Shown: positions 38,858 through 48,064 of the stretch, one piece after another | Numbering within the stretch: the first letter of the stretch is position 1 | Layout of the letters: each line of letters starts with the position of its first letter | Assembly (NCBI RefSeq): GCF_000420085.1 | Contig: NZ_ATUG01000001.1 | Coordinates: forward strand, 620,001-684,000 | From: Desulfospira joergensenii DSM 10085 | Lineage (GTDB): Bacteria; Desulfobacterota; Desulfobacteria; Desulfobacterales; Desulfobacteraceae | DNA length: 64,000 bases | Direction of reading: 5' to 3' | Position numbers and translations under genes: made by a program | The notes under the pieces: model-generated | Told to the model about the DNA's origin: nothing | Seen by the model: only the letters and a program-made list of their open reading frames with translations | The model's database searches: none

Positions 38858-39625
38858 ATTTATCTCCGAATGTGTGTAGAAAAATTAATAATTTTCAATT
38901 CGTTAATAACCATATTCAAAGCGCCTGTGAAAAGCTTTTTTCCCTTTGATTCATCCCTTTTATATCCGGCCCGTCTCCTTAATTTGAGTTCCACCCTCCC
39001 GTTTGGGCAGTCAAATGCCCTTGTGACATCCGGCTTGCCTACGGATCATCAAAATATTAATTTTAAACCGTAAATACAGATACTTAGACCCTATTTCGAT
39101 TTTTCCCACAATACCCTATCATTTTTTTTACAAACATTCAAATTCTAAAACTCATTCAGTGACCCATTCTATCCCGGGAAAAATGCTTATTCCGCCGGCC
39201 GGCCGGCGCCGTCAAACGGTCTTTTGATTCCCGTGATAAAATCTGTCCCCCATATTCGGATTTTCCCCCTGAAATTTACTAACAAAATTTCAATAAAGGA
39301 AGCAAAGAACATGCCGACACCCTCTTCCGGAAAAGCCGAAGAAGAGAAAGGACATCTCCAATTATTAGAGTTCCGGTTCGGATGTAAGACAGAGGGAAAG
39401 TTAACCAGAGGAATATATAGAATATTCTGAGGATTAAAATCTTCCAACAAAACTGTGATCAGGCCATAGGGAATGATCAAAAACGGCCTAGGAATTTTAT
39501 TTCCGGCCCCTGCACAGGATATCCAGGGGCAGAATCGAGGAAAAAGCAGGAACGGGCGGACGCACAAATGCAACCCCCATGAAAATATTCATGGGGGGTC
39601 TTGTTTCATCCATCATTATAATGGA
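38858..39625. other. Long intergenic gap upstream of the tmc operon
   Basis: 768 bases between tmcD and an Lrp-type gene, both on the minus strand. No complete gene was recognised. A short frame after an AAAGGAAG at 39296-39303 is not protein-like. The stretch 38880-38960 is AT-rich and is the natural place for the tmc promoter. A GGCCGGCCGGC run lies near 39194-39210. A hairpin is at 39573-39599. The size suggests regulatory content for tmc. Confidence 0.5.
39573..39599 (-). terminator. Hairpin downstream of the Lrp gene
   Basis: Near-perfect 11-bp stem ACCCCCATGAA/TTCATGGGGG-GT with the AATA loop, 26 bases after the lrp-like stop. No clear T-run follows on either strand, so termination would be weak. 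Confidence 0.45.
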
Positions 39626-40093
39626 TCACCCTTCCCTGATCTTGAAAAATTTGGTATCGGAATGGAGCATGATATGGGTTTCAGTGGAGGTGATATTTTC
39701 GATTTTGCTCAGGCCCCCGCTGAAGATGAAGTCGTTCAGGTCATTGATGGAATCGGCCAGGACCTCCACAAAGATATCGTACTTGCCCGTGGTGACCCAG
39801 ACCGCGTTGACATTGGAGAGTTTTTTGATTTCCCGGACCGCTTCGTTGTGGGACCTTCTGTCCAGGTTGACCCCAAGGAGGGCCGCCACTTTATTGGTGA
39901 GGTTAAAGGGATTGATCCGGGCCTCAAGCCTGAGGATATCCTTTTGTATGAGGCGGTTTACCCGGTTACTGATGGTTCCTTCGGATACATCGAGATCTGC
40001 TGCAATGCTCTTAAAGGATTTTCTGGCATCCTTCTGCAGGGCCTGTACGATCTTTATCTCAAGATCATCCAGATTACCGTCCATGAGTGTCAT
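39626..40093 (-). CDS. Lrp/AsnC-family transcriptional regulator
   Basis: A 155-residue regulator. Winged HTH at residues 8-60 (LQKDARKSFKSIAADLDVSE is the core), then the RAM/AsnC ligand-binding domain with VNAVWVTTGKYDIFVEVLAD. It should bind small amino-acid-like effectors and form octamers. It is divergent from a MttB-type methyltransferase gene with 249 bases between, so it likely controls methylated-compound use. The ATG has an AGGAA 9 bases upstream; a second ATG three codons in is equal. Confidence 0.92.
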   Translation of the reverse strand: MTLMDGNLDDLEIKIVQALQKDARKSFKSIAADLDVSEGTISNRVNRLIQKDILRLEARINPFNLTNKVAALLGVNLDRRSHNEAVREIKKLSNVNAVWVTTGKYDIFVEVLADSINDLNDFIFSGGLSKIENITSTETHIMLHSDTKFFKIREG

Positions 40094-40268
40094 AATATAT
40101 TCCTAAATTTATTCAATGTTTCTTGTCCGAATCTCCCTTCCCATACGGACAGGACTATAGTTCAAGACCATCCAATTTGCAACAGGAGACATAAAAATCA
40201 TCATTTTTAGTTCTGTAAAAATTTTATATATAAAATATCGTTAATACCTATTTTTTATCAGTAAATTA

Positions 40269-40297
40269 TTGACACCCATAAAAATGCAGGATAATGC
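40269..40297 (+). promoter_or_regulatory. Predicted promoter of the MttB-like gene
   Basis: A perfect TTGACA (40269-40274) and TAATGC (40292-40297), 17 bases apart, end 45 bases before the ATG. The same AT-rich region holds GTTAATACC and TTTTTTATC stretches that an Lrp protein might bind. Confidence 0.5.
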
Positions 40298-40342
40298 TCC
40301 ATCGGGAAACTGATTTTATTTTACTTGCAAAAGGAAATCATC

Positions 40343-41779
40343 ATGGGACAGGATTTGTCTGAAAAATCAAAGGTTGAAAAACTGATTCTTCTGGCCGAAA
40401 AGATTCTGGCAGAGGTGGGAATAAAGATCTTGAGTAAGGAGTATTTTGACCTGCTCTCGGACAGGGGACTGACAATCAAAGAGGGAAGGATCTTTTTCAC
40501 AAAGGACGAGATCCAAAAGTACCTGGCCATGGCTCCGGGACCCTTTACCCTGTATGGAATCAACCCTGTCCACGATATGGCCGTGGGCAGGGGTCTCTCC
40601 CAGACAGCCCCGGGATACGGGTGTTCCTCTGTCATGGACCCCTGGGGTGAAACCCGGGATGCCCGGTTTCAGGATCATCTTGAACTGGTCAAACTGGTCC
40701 ACCAGAGCCCCTGTTTTGCCATCAACGGAGGCATCCTGGCCCAGCCCTCGGATATCCCGGCTGAATTCAGCCACCTGGCCATGCATTATGCAAGCCTGGT
40801 CTACTCGGACAAGTGCATCATGGGAATGCCCGGCACCCGGGACCAGATGGAGGAGATCATGACCCTGACGGCCCTGCGCCTGGGCGGAGAGGAGATCCTA
40901 AAACAGTCCCCCCGCATCATCACCATGATCAGTCCCATCAGCCCCCTCCAGATGGACCGGATGGGACTGAACTCCATTGAAATTGCCGCCCGATATCACC
41001 AGCCAATCATGGCCTCCCCCGGGGTGGCCGCCGGCACCACCGGACCTGTGGACCTTGCCTCCAACCTGGCCATGGCCACGGCAGAGGCCCTTTGCATCAT
41101 CATGATCGCCCAGGTGTTCAACCCGGGCACCCCGGCCATCTTCGGGCTTCAATGCTATGGATCAGACATGAAAACCGGCAATATCTCCACCGGGTCCCCG
41201 GCCTATGCCCTCCAGGCCAAATACTGCGCGGCCCTGGCACGGCATTTCAATCTGCCCAGCCGGGCAGGCGGTGCGGTCAACGATGCCAGGAGCCTGTCTG
41301 CCCAGGCCGGTTATGAGAGTATGCTCTCCATTTTCACGGCCATTCAGAACAATATCTCCATCATCGTCCACAGTGCCGGAATCATGAACAATTTTGCCGC
41401 CATGAGTTTTGAAAAATTCATCATGGACCTTGAAATGATCCGGATGGCCAGGTTTTATATGGATGATCTCGATGTGAACGACGAGGCCCTGAACTTTGAG
41501 CTGATCCGGGAGATCGGACCCGGCGGCCTCTTTCTGACATCCATGGACACCATGAAAAAATGCCGGACCCATGCCTGGAATCCGGATGTGGCCCTGAGGG
41601 GACCCTTGGGAGGCCTGTCCCCGGAGGACAAACTCCTGGACAACATTCAAAAGACCCGGGAGAAAATGCTGGCAGCCTATACTCCGCCAGAAATCGATCC
41701 TGAAATCCTGGACCAAATGAACAGGTTCATGAAGGAAAAGGGGATGGATCCCTCTGCCCTGCCCCTTGAAAATCTGTAA
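40343..41779 (+). CDS. MttB-family (COG5598) methyltransferase, non-pyrrolysine
   Basis: A 478-residue TIM-barrel protein of the trimethylamine methyltransferase superfamily. Characteristic parts: LAEKILAEVGIKILSKEYFD at the start, LGGEEILKQSPRIIT, SNLAMATAEALCIIMIAQVF, and RAGGAVNDARSLSAQAGYES in the barrel. There is no in-frame TAG, so it lacks the pyrrolysine of archaeal MttB. It resembles the broad non-Pyl group that includes glycine betaine methyltransferase MtgB of Desulfitobacterium. Such enzymes move a methyl group to a corrinoid protein; none is adjacent here. The ATG at 40343 has an AAAAGGAA site. The substrate, perhaps a quaternary amine, is inferred. Confidence 0.85.
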   Translation: MGQDLSEKSKVEKLILLAEKILAEVGIKILSKEYFDLLSDRGLTIKEGRIFFTKDEIQKYLAMAPGPFTLYGINPVHDMAVGRGLSQTAPGYGCSSVMDPWGETRDARFQDHLELVKLVHQSPCFAINGGILAQPSDIPAEFSHLAMHYASLVYSDKCIMGMPGTRDQMEEIMTLTALRLGGEEILKQSPRIITMISPISPLQMDRMGLNSIEIAARYHQPIMASPGVAAGTTGPVDLASNLAMATAEALCIIMIAQVFNPGTPAIFGLQCYGSDMKTGNISTGSPAYALQAKYCAALARHFNLPSRAGGAVNDARSLSAQAGYESMLSIFTAIQNNISIIVHSAGIMNNFAAMSFEKFIMDLEMIRMARFYMDDLDVNDEALNFELIREIGPGGLFLTSMDTMKKCRTHAWNPDVALRGPLGGLSPEDKLLDNIQKTREKMLAAYTPPEIDPEILDQMNRFMKEKGMDPSALPLENL

Positions 41780-41883
41780 AAGCCGCCTGCAATTTATTTT
41801 CAAAGAATTGATCCGGATCAATTTAATTTCCAGGGAAAAGAACTATCTTATGGGGTAGAAACCTCAAAACAGGAGAATTTCCC

Positions 41884-42264
41884 ATGACGGATCAAAAAAA
41901 AGACCCCAAAAAAAAACTGATTAAAAACATAGACTTTTCCCGGGCCATTGTTATCCGGGATCTGGTGGATTATGAGGAGGGCCGCGTGGTCAGCCGGACC
42001 CTGGCCAGCCATGCCCATGTCAATATCACCCTGTTCGCCTTTGAAAAGGGAGAGGAGATATCCGCCCACACCTCCCCCGGGGATGCCATGATTCTGGTCC
42101 TGGATGGAGAGGCAAGGGTCAATATTGACGGCAATGAACTCGGAGTGAAAGCCGGGCAGACCGTGGTCATGCCGGCCAATGTCCCCCACAGCGTATCCGC
42201 ATCCACCCGGTTTAAGATGCTCCTCACCGTGGTCAAGCAGCCGGTGGGGATTGGCGGATTATAA
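41884..42264 (+). CDS. Cupin-domain protein
   Basis: A 126-residue single cupin. Motif 1 region FEKGEEISAHTSPGDAMILV has one His and a Glu, and motif 2 region VVMPANVPHSVSASTRFKM has the second His, so a metal site is likely, possibly two-His-only type. It lies 104 bases after the MttB-like gene on the same strand and may be co-transcribed. It could be a small dioxygenase-like or sensor protein for the same substrate; the pairing is the only hint. No signal peptide. Confidence 0.85.
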   Translation: MTDQKKDPKKKLIKNIDFSRAIVIRDLVDYEEGRVVSRTLASHAHVNITLFAFEKGEEISAHTSPGDAMILVLDGEARVNIDGNELGVKAGQTVVMPANVPHSVSASTRFKMLLTVVKQPVGIGGL

Positions 42265-42279
42265 ATCCCGGCCCTCCTG

Positions 42280-42963
42280 CTAAATCATGGACCGGATAAA
42301 GTAGTAGACCAGGGGAATGAACACGGCCGGCAGCATATTGCCCACCTTGATCCGCTGTTTCAAAAGCATATTGACTCCCAGGCCCATGATCAGAAGACCG
42401 CCGACTCCGGACATCTGGCTGATCACCGCCGGTACCAGCAGGGGTTTGAGAACCCCGGCGGCCAGGGTGATGGCCCCCTGGTAGATCAGGACCGGCCCGG
42501 CTGAAAACATAACCCCGACTCCCAGGGAAGAGGTCAGAACCATACCGGTGATACCGTCCAGGCAGGATTTGGCAAAAAGGGTGTCGTGCTTGCCCAAAAG
42601 CCCGCTTTCCAGAGAGCCCACAATGGCCATGGAGCCCACGCAAAAGAGAAGGGAGGCCGTGACAAAACCGGTTGAAAAACCGGGACCCTGGCCTGAAAAT
42701 TTCTTCTCCAGCAACTTGCCCAGCCTTTCCAGGAGGTCTTCGATCCCGATCAATTCACCGATTACAGAGCCCAGTGCCATGCTGATGATAACGATGATCA
42801 GGTCCTGGCACCCCAAGGCCATCCTAAGGCCCACCAGGATAACGCAGAGGCCGATGGCCTGTAAGATGGTCTGATTGTACCGCTCGGGTATCCCGTTTTT
42901 AAAGAGCAGGCCCACAAGACTGCCGGCAATGATGGCCAGGCAGTTGACAAAGGTTCCCAGCAA
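42280..42963 (-). CDS. DUF554-family membrane protein
   Basis: A 227-residue inner-membrane protein with seven or so hydrophobic helices. The opening MLGTFVNCLAIIAGSLVGLL and the central TSLLFCVGSMAIVGSLESGL-like segment (here ASLLFCVGSMAIVGSLESG) and DGITGMVLTSSLGVGVMFSA are the YdfK/DUF554 hallmarks. The function is not established; ion or small-molecule transport is a guess. It is convergent with the cupin gene, with 15 bases between stops. Single gene as far as seen. Confidence 0.9.
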   Translation of the reverse strand: MLGTFVNCLAIIAGSLVGLLFKNGIPERYNQTILQAIGLCVILVGLRMALGCQDLIIVIISMALGSVIGELIGIEDLLERLGKLLEKKFSGQGPGFSTGFVTASLLFCVGSMAIVGSLESGLLGKHDTLFAKSCLDGITGMVLTSSLGVGVMFSAGPVLIYQGAITLAAGVLKPLLVPAVISQMSGVGGLLIMGLGVNMLLKQRIKVGNMLPAVFIPLVYYFIRSMI

Positions 42964-43075
42964 TGTGATTTACCCCTTAGACAATTGATCGTTGAGATTG
43001 AAGAATGGATAATGCGGACGAAGCCCTGGTTTTCTTTTCTTGCTTTTCCAGCTTTACCGGGTCTTCTTCCAACCC

Positions 43076-43900
43076 TTATTCAGGAAAATTTTCTTGAATA
43101 TAATCCACCCCGTTCTTGAAAAGCCGGATCCCCACGGTCATTCCCGGGCCAAGGGATTCTCCCCGGCGCTTGAGTTCTTCTTTGCGACGGGTCCAGTCCG
43201 GATGGTTGGTAAAGTGATTGTAGCCCTCGGGATGGGGCATGAGCCCGAATATCCGGCCGGAGGGATCACAGATTCCGGCAATGTCCTCCAGGGAGCCGTT
43301 TGGATTTTCGGGAAAAGCGCCCCTGGCCGGGGCACCGTTTTTATCTGCATATTGGAACACCACCTGGTTGGCCTTGATAAGGGTCGCAATCAGACCCGGG
43401 TCGGCAATGAACTTGCCCTCGCCGTGGCGGATCGGGTAGTCAGCCGTGTCAATGTTCTTTGTAAAGACACAGGGACTTTCTTCATTGGCCTTGAGACGGA
43501 CCCACTGGTCCCTGAAATTGCCGCAGTCATTAAAGGTGATGGAAACGGACCGCCGGGTATAGTCCCCGTCGATTCCGGGCAGAAGTCCCAGGTTGACCAG
43601 GGCCTGGAACCCGTTGCAGATCCCGATGATCAGCTTTCCCTCATCCACAAAGGAGAGCAGGTCCTGTCCGATATGATTTTTCATCTTCAGGGCCTGGATC
43701 ACGCCGGCACCGTGGTCATCCCCCCAGGAAAACCCTCCGCCGAATACCAGGATATGAAAATCAGACAGGGTGACATCCCCGGCAATCAGGGAATTAATAT
43801 GAACCCTGGACGATTCTGCACCGGCCCGATCCAGGGCCAGGGCCGTCTCATTATCGCAGTTCAGACCAAAACCGGTCAGCACCAATGCCTTTACGCTCAT
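43076..43900 (-). CDS. purQ: Phosphoribosylformylglycinamidine synthase, glutaminase subunit PurQ
   Basis: Supplies ammonia from glutamine for FGAM formation in purine synthesis. 274 residues, longer than the ~225 of typical stand-alone PurQ. Nucleophile Cys in GICNGFQALV, the His-Glu pair in MPHPEGYNHF, and NPNGSLEDIAGICDPSGRIF are visible. The PurL gene directly upstream overlaps its start by 4 bases (ATGA), so the two are translated together. It is the last gene of the housekeeping run. Confidence 0.94.
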   Translation of the reverse strand: MSVKALVLTGFGLNCDNETALALDRAGAESSRVHINSLIAGDVTLSDFHILVFGGGFSWGDDHGAGVIQALKMKNHIGQDLLSFVDEGKLIIGICNGFQALVNLGLLPGIDGDYTRRSVSITFNDCGNFRDQWVRLKANEESPCVFTKNIDTADYPIRHGEGKFIADPGLIATLIKANQVVFQYADKNGAPARGAFPENPNGSLEDIAGICDPSGRIFGLMPHPEGYNHFTNHPDWTRRKEELKRRGESLGPGMTVGIRLFKNGVDYIQENFPE

Positions 43901-46900
43901 ATCATGTCTCCAAAGGGTTTGTTGAATGCGGTTTCAAGGGATTCAATGGAAAGATCGGCCAGCAGGGCGCCCTTTGCTCCGGTGATCTTCATCCGGGCAT
44001 GTTCGTCGGTCACCCGGCCCACGCAGGCCACGGCCAGTCCCTTGCAAAGTTTTTCAAAAACAGCCTTGTTTTCCGGGGAAATTGTCAGGATAAACCGGCC
44101 GGCAGATTCGGAAAAGAGAAGGGCCTCATCGGAAAGGGCGGATTTTCCCTTTTCCGCGCTTCCGGGAACCCGGGACAAATCGATTTCCATGCCCAGACCG
44201 CCGGCCATGGCCATGAGGGAAAGATGGACCCCCAGTCCTCCCCTGGCTACGGCATGGCAGGATGCGGGCAATTGCTTTTCAATGGCCTTTTCAACGGCTT
44301 TATAGAGGGTATAGGATCCTTTAAAATCCACCTTCGGGACATTGAGCCCGGTTTTGCCGAAGAGATCGTAGTACTCGGAGGCCCCCAGTTCGTCCCGGGT
44401 CAGTCCGACCACATAGACCAGATCTCCGGAGACCTTTGGATCCAGGCTCAGGCAGGAAGCCACGTCTTCGACCACGGAGGTGGCGGAGAACTGAACCGTT
44501 TCCAGGGCAGAGACCTTGATTCTTTCGCCGAATTGGCCTTCCAGGTGGCCGTCCACGTACATGGAGTCCTTTCCCGAAAGCAGGGGGATCTGAAATCCCA
44601 TGCAGGCATCTTTCAATGCCCGGCAGGCCCGGACCAGCTGGGCCGCCTTGAAACTGCCGTCGGGATTGGTCTTTTCATCCTGGCCAATATTGGGCCAGCA
44701 GAAGTTGTCCACCCCGCCGATATGGTCCAGGGACCCGCCCACGGCAATGAGCCGTCGAACCGCCTCGTCAATGGTGCAGGTCATCATGTGATAGGCGTCG
44801 ATCCTTGAATACCAGGGCAGCAGGCTCTGGGAAAAGGCCAGTCCCTTTTCCGAGGTAAGCACGGGCCGGGTCACGGAGGCATCAGACGGAATGTTATGCT
44901 TCACCCCCACCAGGGGCTTGATCACGGATCCGCCCTGGACCTCGTGGTCGTACTGGCGGATGATCCACTCCTTGGAGCAGATATTGGGCCGTTCCATCAT
45001 CTTTACCATCAGGGTGTTGAAATCCGAAGGCGTTGAAATCACGGGTTCAGTCAGCCCCCGGGTCTTTGGGGGCAGCCAGACCGCATCGAATTCCCAGGCC
45101 GGGAATCCCTTTTCCAGAAGGTCCATGTCCACATAGGCACAGGTCTCATCCTTATATTTGATATGGAGCTTGCCCGTATCTGTATACTCGCCGATCACCG
45201 TGCTTTCTACCTCGTGGAGCCGGGACAGCTCCATGAACCGGTCCAGATTCTCAGGTTTCACGGCAATGGTCATGCGCTCCTGGGATTCAGACACCCAGAT
45301 CTCCCACATGTCCAGGCCCTCGTATTTCAGGGGCACCCGGTCCAGCCAGACCACGCAGCCGTTGGAGATCATGGCGGACTCCCCCACGGACGAGGAAAGG
45401 CCGCCTCCCCCGTTGTCCGTGATAAAGGGAATCAAGCCCTCGTCCCGGCAGACCAGAAGAAAATCGTGCATTTTTTTCTGGGTATAGGGGTCACCGATCT
45501 GAACGTGACCGGCCGGGGTATTTTCGGAATAGGATTCAGAAGATGCGGTCACCCCGTGGATGCCGTCCTTGCCCACTCTTCCCCCGCTCATGATGATCAG
45601 TTCGCCCGGCGAGGTCTTCTTTTCATGGCTCGGTTTTCCCTGTACCTGTCTCGGCATGATGCCCAGGGCCGTGACAAATACCAGACTCTTGCCCATGTAT
45701 CCCGGATCAAACAGGGTCTGTCCGAAGGTCGTCGGGACCCCGCTCTTGTTTCCCCCGTCCTTGACCCCTTCGATGACCCCGTCCAGCAGACGTCTGGGGT
45801 GGAGGGGCGGTTTTAAGGGGCCGCTGTAGTTGATGTCGCCCACACAGAATCCGAAACTGCCCATGAAGAGCTTGGATCCGAGACCCGTTCCCATGGGATC
45901 CCGGTAGACCCCCACGATCCCGGTGATGGCTCCGCCGTAGGCCTCCATGTTGGAGGGCGAGTTGTGGGTCTCCCCGGTAATCACGTAGTTGTTGTCCGGA
46001 TCAAACCGGCCCACCCCGGCATTGTCCCAGAGCACCGAAACCACCCACTCCTTTTTCTCTTTGAGTTCAAGGGTGGGCTTCTGGATATAGGTCTTGAACA
46101 GGGAGGTCTCAATCACCTCCTCGCCGGTGGAAAGGTCTTTGTACCGGAAAATCCCGTTGAAGGTATTGTGGTTGCAGTGATCGCTCCTGGCCTGGGAGAT
46201 GTACTCCAGCTCCACGTCCGTGGGCTTGGACAGGCCGACCTCCTTCCTGGAGGCCAGGACCTGGTCATCCAGGAAATAGTCCCGGATAATGGGGATGTCC
46301 CTGGGATTGAGGGCCAGATTTCTTGCGTCGCTGATCCGGGCCAGGGTCTCGTTGGAGTCGATGTCAATGGGTTCACAGCAGGGGGTGTGGTTGAGGATCA
46401 CCTTGGGAGGCTGTACATCCGCACCTTTGGCCGGATCCCACTCTTCCCGGGAAAAAATCTTGAACTGCTGGATAATGGGGTTGGACAAAAGCTGGCCTGC
46501 CAGGGTTTCCATGTCCCGGCGGCTGAGGTCCTCTCCCTGGATGCAGTACCGCTTGGAGGTATAAATTCCCTCTCCGGCCCCGAACTCCTTGCCCAGAACA
46601 TCCTTCACCGCCTCCATGGCCGTGGCCCCCGGGTTGTCCCTCACCCCGGGCCGGAACCCGATCCAGATGCACCAGTGAAAATCCAGGTCCAGGGGAGTCA
46701 GGCCGGAAAACTGGGTCACTGGATTGGTCAGGATTTCCTGTCTTATCCGCTCCAGTTGTTCCGGTGTAAGATCGGATTCAATGGTTACGATATTCACGCA
46801 CCGCACCGAATCCAGATTGATGCCGAAATAGGACCCGGCCTTTTTCTTCAGCGAAGATGCCTCTGCATCCCGCAGTTCCGATTTAAGAGCAATTTCCATG

Positions 46901-46911
46901 GATGAAATCAT
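43897..46911 (-). CDS. purL: Phosphoribosylformylglycinamidine synthase PurL, intermediate-length form
   Basis: Converts FGAR, ATP and ammonia into FGAM. 1004 residues: between the short PurL (~740, with separate PurS and PurQ) and the long fused one (~1300). Seen: a PurS-like N-terminal region (NIVTIESDLTPEQLERIRQE), a linker region, then the AIRS-like halves with SDHCNHNTFNGIFRYKD, GETHNSPSNMEAYGGAITG, KDGGNKSGVPTTFGQTL and ITDNGGGGLSSSVGESA. The glutaminase domain is missing and is encoded by purQ next door. I chose the ATG at 46911, which follows the rseP stop at once, with GGTGGG upstream; ATGs 12 bases either side are alternatives. Confidence 0.94.
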   Translation of the reverse strand: MISSMEIALKSELRDAEASSLKKKAGSYFGINLDSVRCVNIVTIESDLTPEQLERIRQEILTNPVTQFSGLTPLDLDFHWCIWIGFRPGVRDNPGATAMEAVKDVLGKEFGAGEGIYTSKRYCIQGEDLSRRDMETLAGQLLSNPIIQQFKIFSREEWDPAKGADVQPPKVILNHTPCCEPIDIDSNETLARISDARNLALNPRDIPIIRDYFLDDQVLASRKEVGLSKPTDVELEYISQARSDHCNHNTFNGIFRYKDLSTGEEVIETSLFKTYIQKPTLELKEKKEWVVSVLWDNAGVGRFDPDNNYVITGETHNSPSNMEAYGGAITGIVGVYRDPMGTGLGSKLFMGSFGFCVGDINYSGPLKPPLHPRRLLDGVIEGVKDGGNKSGVPTTFGQTLFDPGYMGKSLVFVTALGIMPRQVQGKPSHEKKTSPGELIIMSGGRVGKDGIHGVTASSESYSENTPAGHVQIGDPYTQKKMHDFLLVCRDEGLIPFITDNGGGGLSSSVGESAMISNGCVVWLDRVPLKYEGLDMWEIWVSESQERMTIAVKPENLDRFMELSRLHEVESTVIGEYTDTGKLHIKYKDETCAYVDMDLLEKGFPAWEFDAVWLPPKTRGLTEPVISTPSDFNTLMVKMMERPNICSKEWIIRQYDHEVQGGSVIKPLVGVKHNIPSDASVTRPVLTSEKGLAFSQSLLPWYSRIDAYHMMTCTIDEAVRRLIAVGGSLDHIGGVDNFCWPNIGQDEKTNPDGSFKAAQLVRACRALKDACMGFQIPLLSGKDSMYVDGHLEGQFGERIKVSALETVQFSATSVVEDVASCLSLDPKVSGDLVYVVGLTRDELGASEYYDLFGKTGLNVPKVDFKGSYTLYKAVEKAIEKQLPASCHAVARGGLGVHLSLMAMAGGLGMEIDLSRVPGSAEKGKSALSDEALLFSESAGRFILTISPENKAVFEKLCKGLAVACVGRVTDEHARMKITGAKGALLADLSIESLETAFNKPFGDMI

Positions 46912-46912
46912 A

Positions 46913-47983
46913 TTACCCACCATTGAAGTTCCTGAGGATATCGTTGTAAAAAACAAAAACCATTAGGGCCACAAGCACGGCCGCACCGAACTGCATGAGT
47001 TTTTCACGCAGTTTTTCACTGACCGACTTCCCGGTGACGGCCTCGATTGCGTAGAAAAGGAGGTGCCCCCCGTCCAGAACCGGAATGGGGAAGAAATTGA
47101 TGATCCCCAGGTTGACGGAAACCAGGGCAATGAACCAGACAAAGTTCACCACCCCTGCCTTGGCCTGCTCGCCGGCCATCTGGGCGATCATGATGGGTCC
47201 GCCCAGATTTTTTGCGGACAATGACCCGTCGATCATCTTGACCACGGAGACAATGGTCAGTCTGACCATGGACCAGGTATCGGACAGGGACATTCCCAGG
47301 GCCTGGAAGGGATTAAGGGACTTGTGAAAGATCTCACCGGAGCCCAGGATACCGATGACGTACCGGTCCACACTCTCCCCGAATTCATTTTTATCCGGTC
47401 TTTTTTCCGGGATAAGGGCCATGCGCCTTGTCAGGCTTTCTCTTTCCACGACAATTTCAAGCCGGCTCCCGTCTCCTTTGGACACCATGTTTTTGATATC
47501 CTCAAAGGACTCGATCTCTTCCCCGTTGATCTCCCGGATAATATCCCCGGGCCTCAGCCCCGCGCTCTGGGCCGGTGAATTTTCCACCACCTCGCCGATG
47601 ACGGGCCGGGCCAGGTATATCCCGGAAAACTGGTAAAGGATATAAAAGATAAATATGGCCAGAAAAAAATTAAAAAACGGACCGGCCGCCACGATCAGGC
47701 TTTTCTTTCCCAGGGATTTGTCGGTAAAGGATAGGTGGCGGTCTTCCGGGGCAAGTTCTGCCCCGGGTTCCTCTCCCATCATCTTCACATACCCGCCCAG
47801 GGGAATGGCCGACAGACAATACTCGGTCCGGCCGTAGACTTTTCTCAGGACCTTGGGACCGAATCCCAGGGAAAAGACCTGGACCCCGACCCCGCAGAGC
47901 CGGGCGACCAGAAAATGACCCAGCTCATGGATGAAAACAAGAACCCCAATCACTATAATAAATGCCACAAGAGAGTGACCCAT
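46913..47983 (-). CDS. rseP: Site-2 membrane metalloprotease RseP
   Basis: A 356-residue inner-membrane zinc protease that cuts anti-sigma factors and signal peptides within the membrane. HELGH motif in VLVFIHELGHFLVARL (near residues 17-25 of this start), the second metal motif NFFPIPVLDGGHL, and one PDZ domain in between with PGDIIREINGEE. E. coli RseP has two PDZ domains; this one has one. The ATG at 47983 has GGAGAGG; a TTG 5 codons earlier lies inside that site. It follows dxr by 81 bases, as in many bacteria. Confidence 0.94.
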   Translation of the reverse strand: MGHSLVAFIIVIGVLVFIHELGHFLVARLCGVGVQVFSLGFGPKVLRKVYGRTEYCLSAIPLGGYVKMMGEEPGAELAPEDRHLSFTDKSLGKKSLIVAAGPFFNFFLAIFIFYILYQFSGIYLARPVIGEVVENSPAQSAGLRPGDIIREINGEEIESFEDIKNMVSKGDGSRLEIVVERESLTRRMALIPEKRPDKNEFGESVDRYVIGILGSGEIFHKSLNPFQALGMSLSDTWSMVRLTIVSVVKMIDGSLSAKNLGGPIMIAQMAGEQAKAGVVNFVWFIALVSVNLGIINFFPIPVLDGGHLLFYAIEAVTGKSVSEKLREKLMQFGAAVLVALMVFVFYNDILRNFNGG

Positions 47984-48064
47984 ATCATACCTCTCCAATT
48001 ATCAGCTGTAAAACCAGCAGGTTGGATTTTAATACCGGGCAGGTTTACCGGCCTTGGATTTCCT

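Noticed and set aside
38870..39073. Plus-strand frame of 67 codons upstream of tmcD
   Set aside because: No ribosome site and low-complexity composition, so not called as a gene.
39187..39573. Minus-strand frame of 128 codons in the tmc upstream gap
   Set aside because: No start signal, unlikely composition, and it spans the gap's GC run; treated as chance.
40343..41779. Pyrrolysine-containing MttB
   Set aside because: No in-frame TAG codon; the protein is the non-pyrrolysine type.
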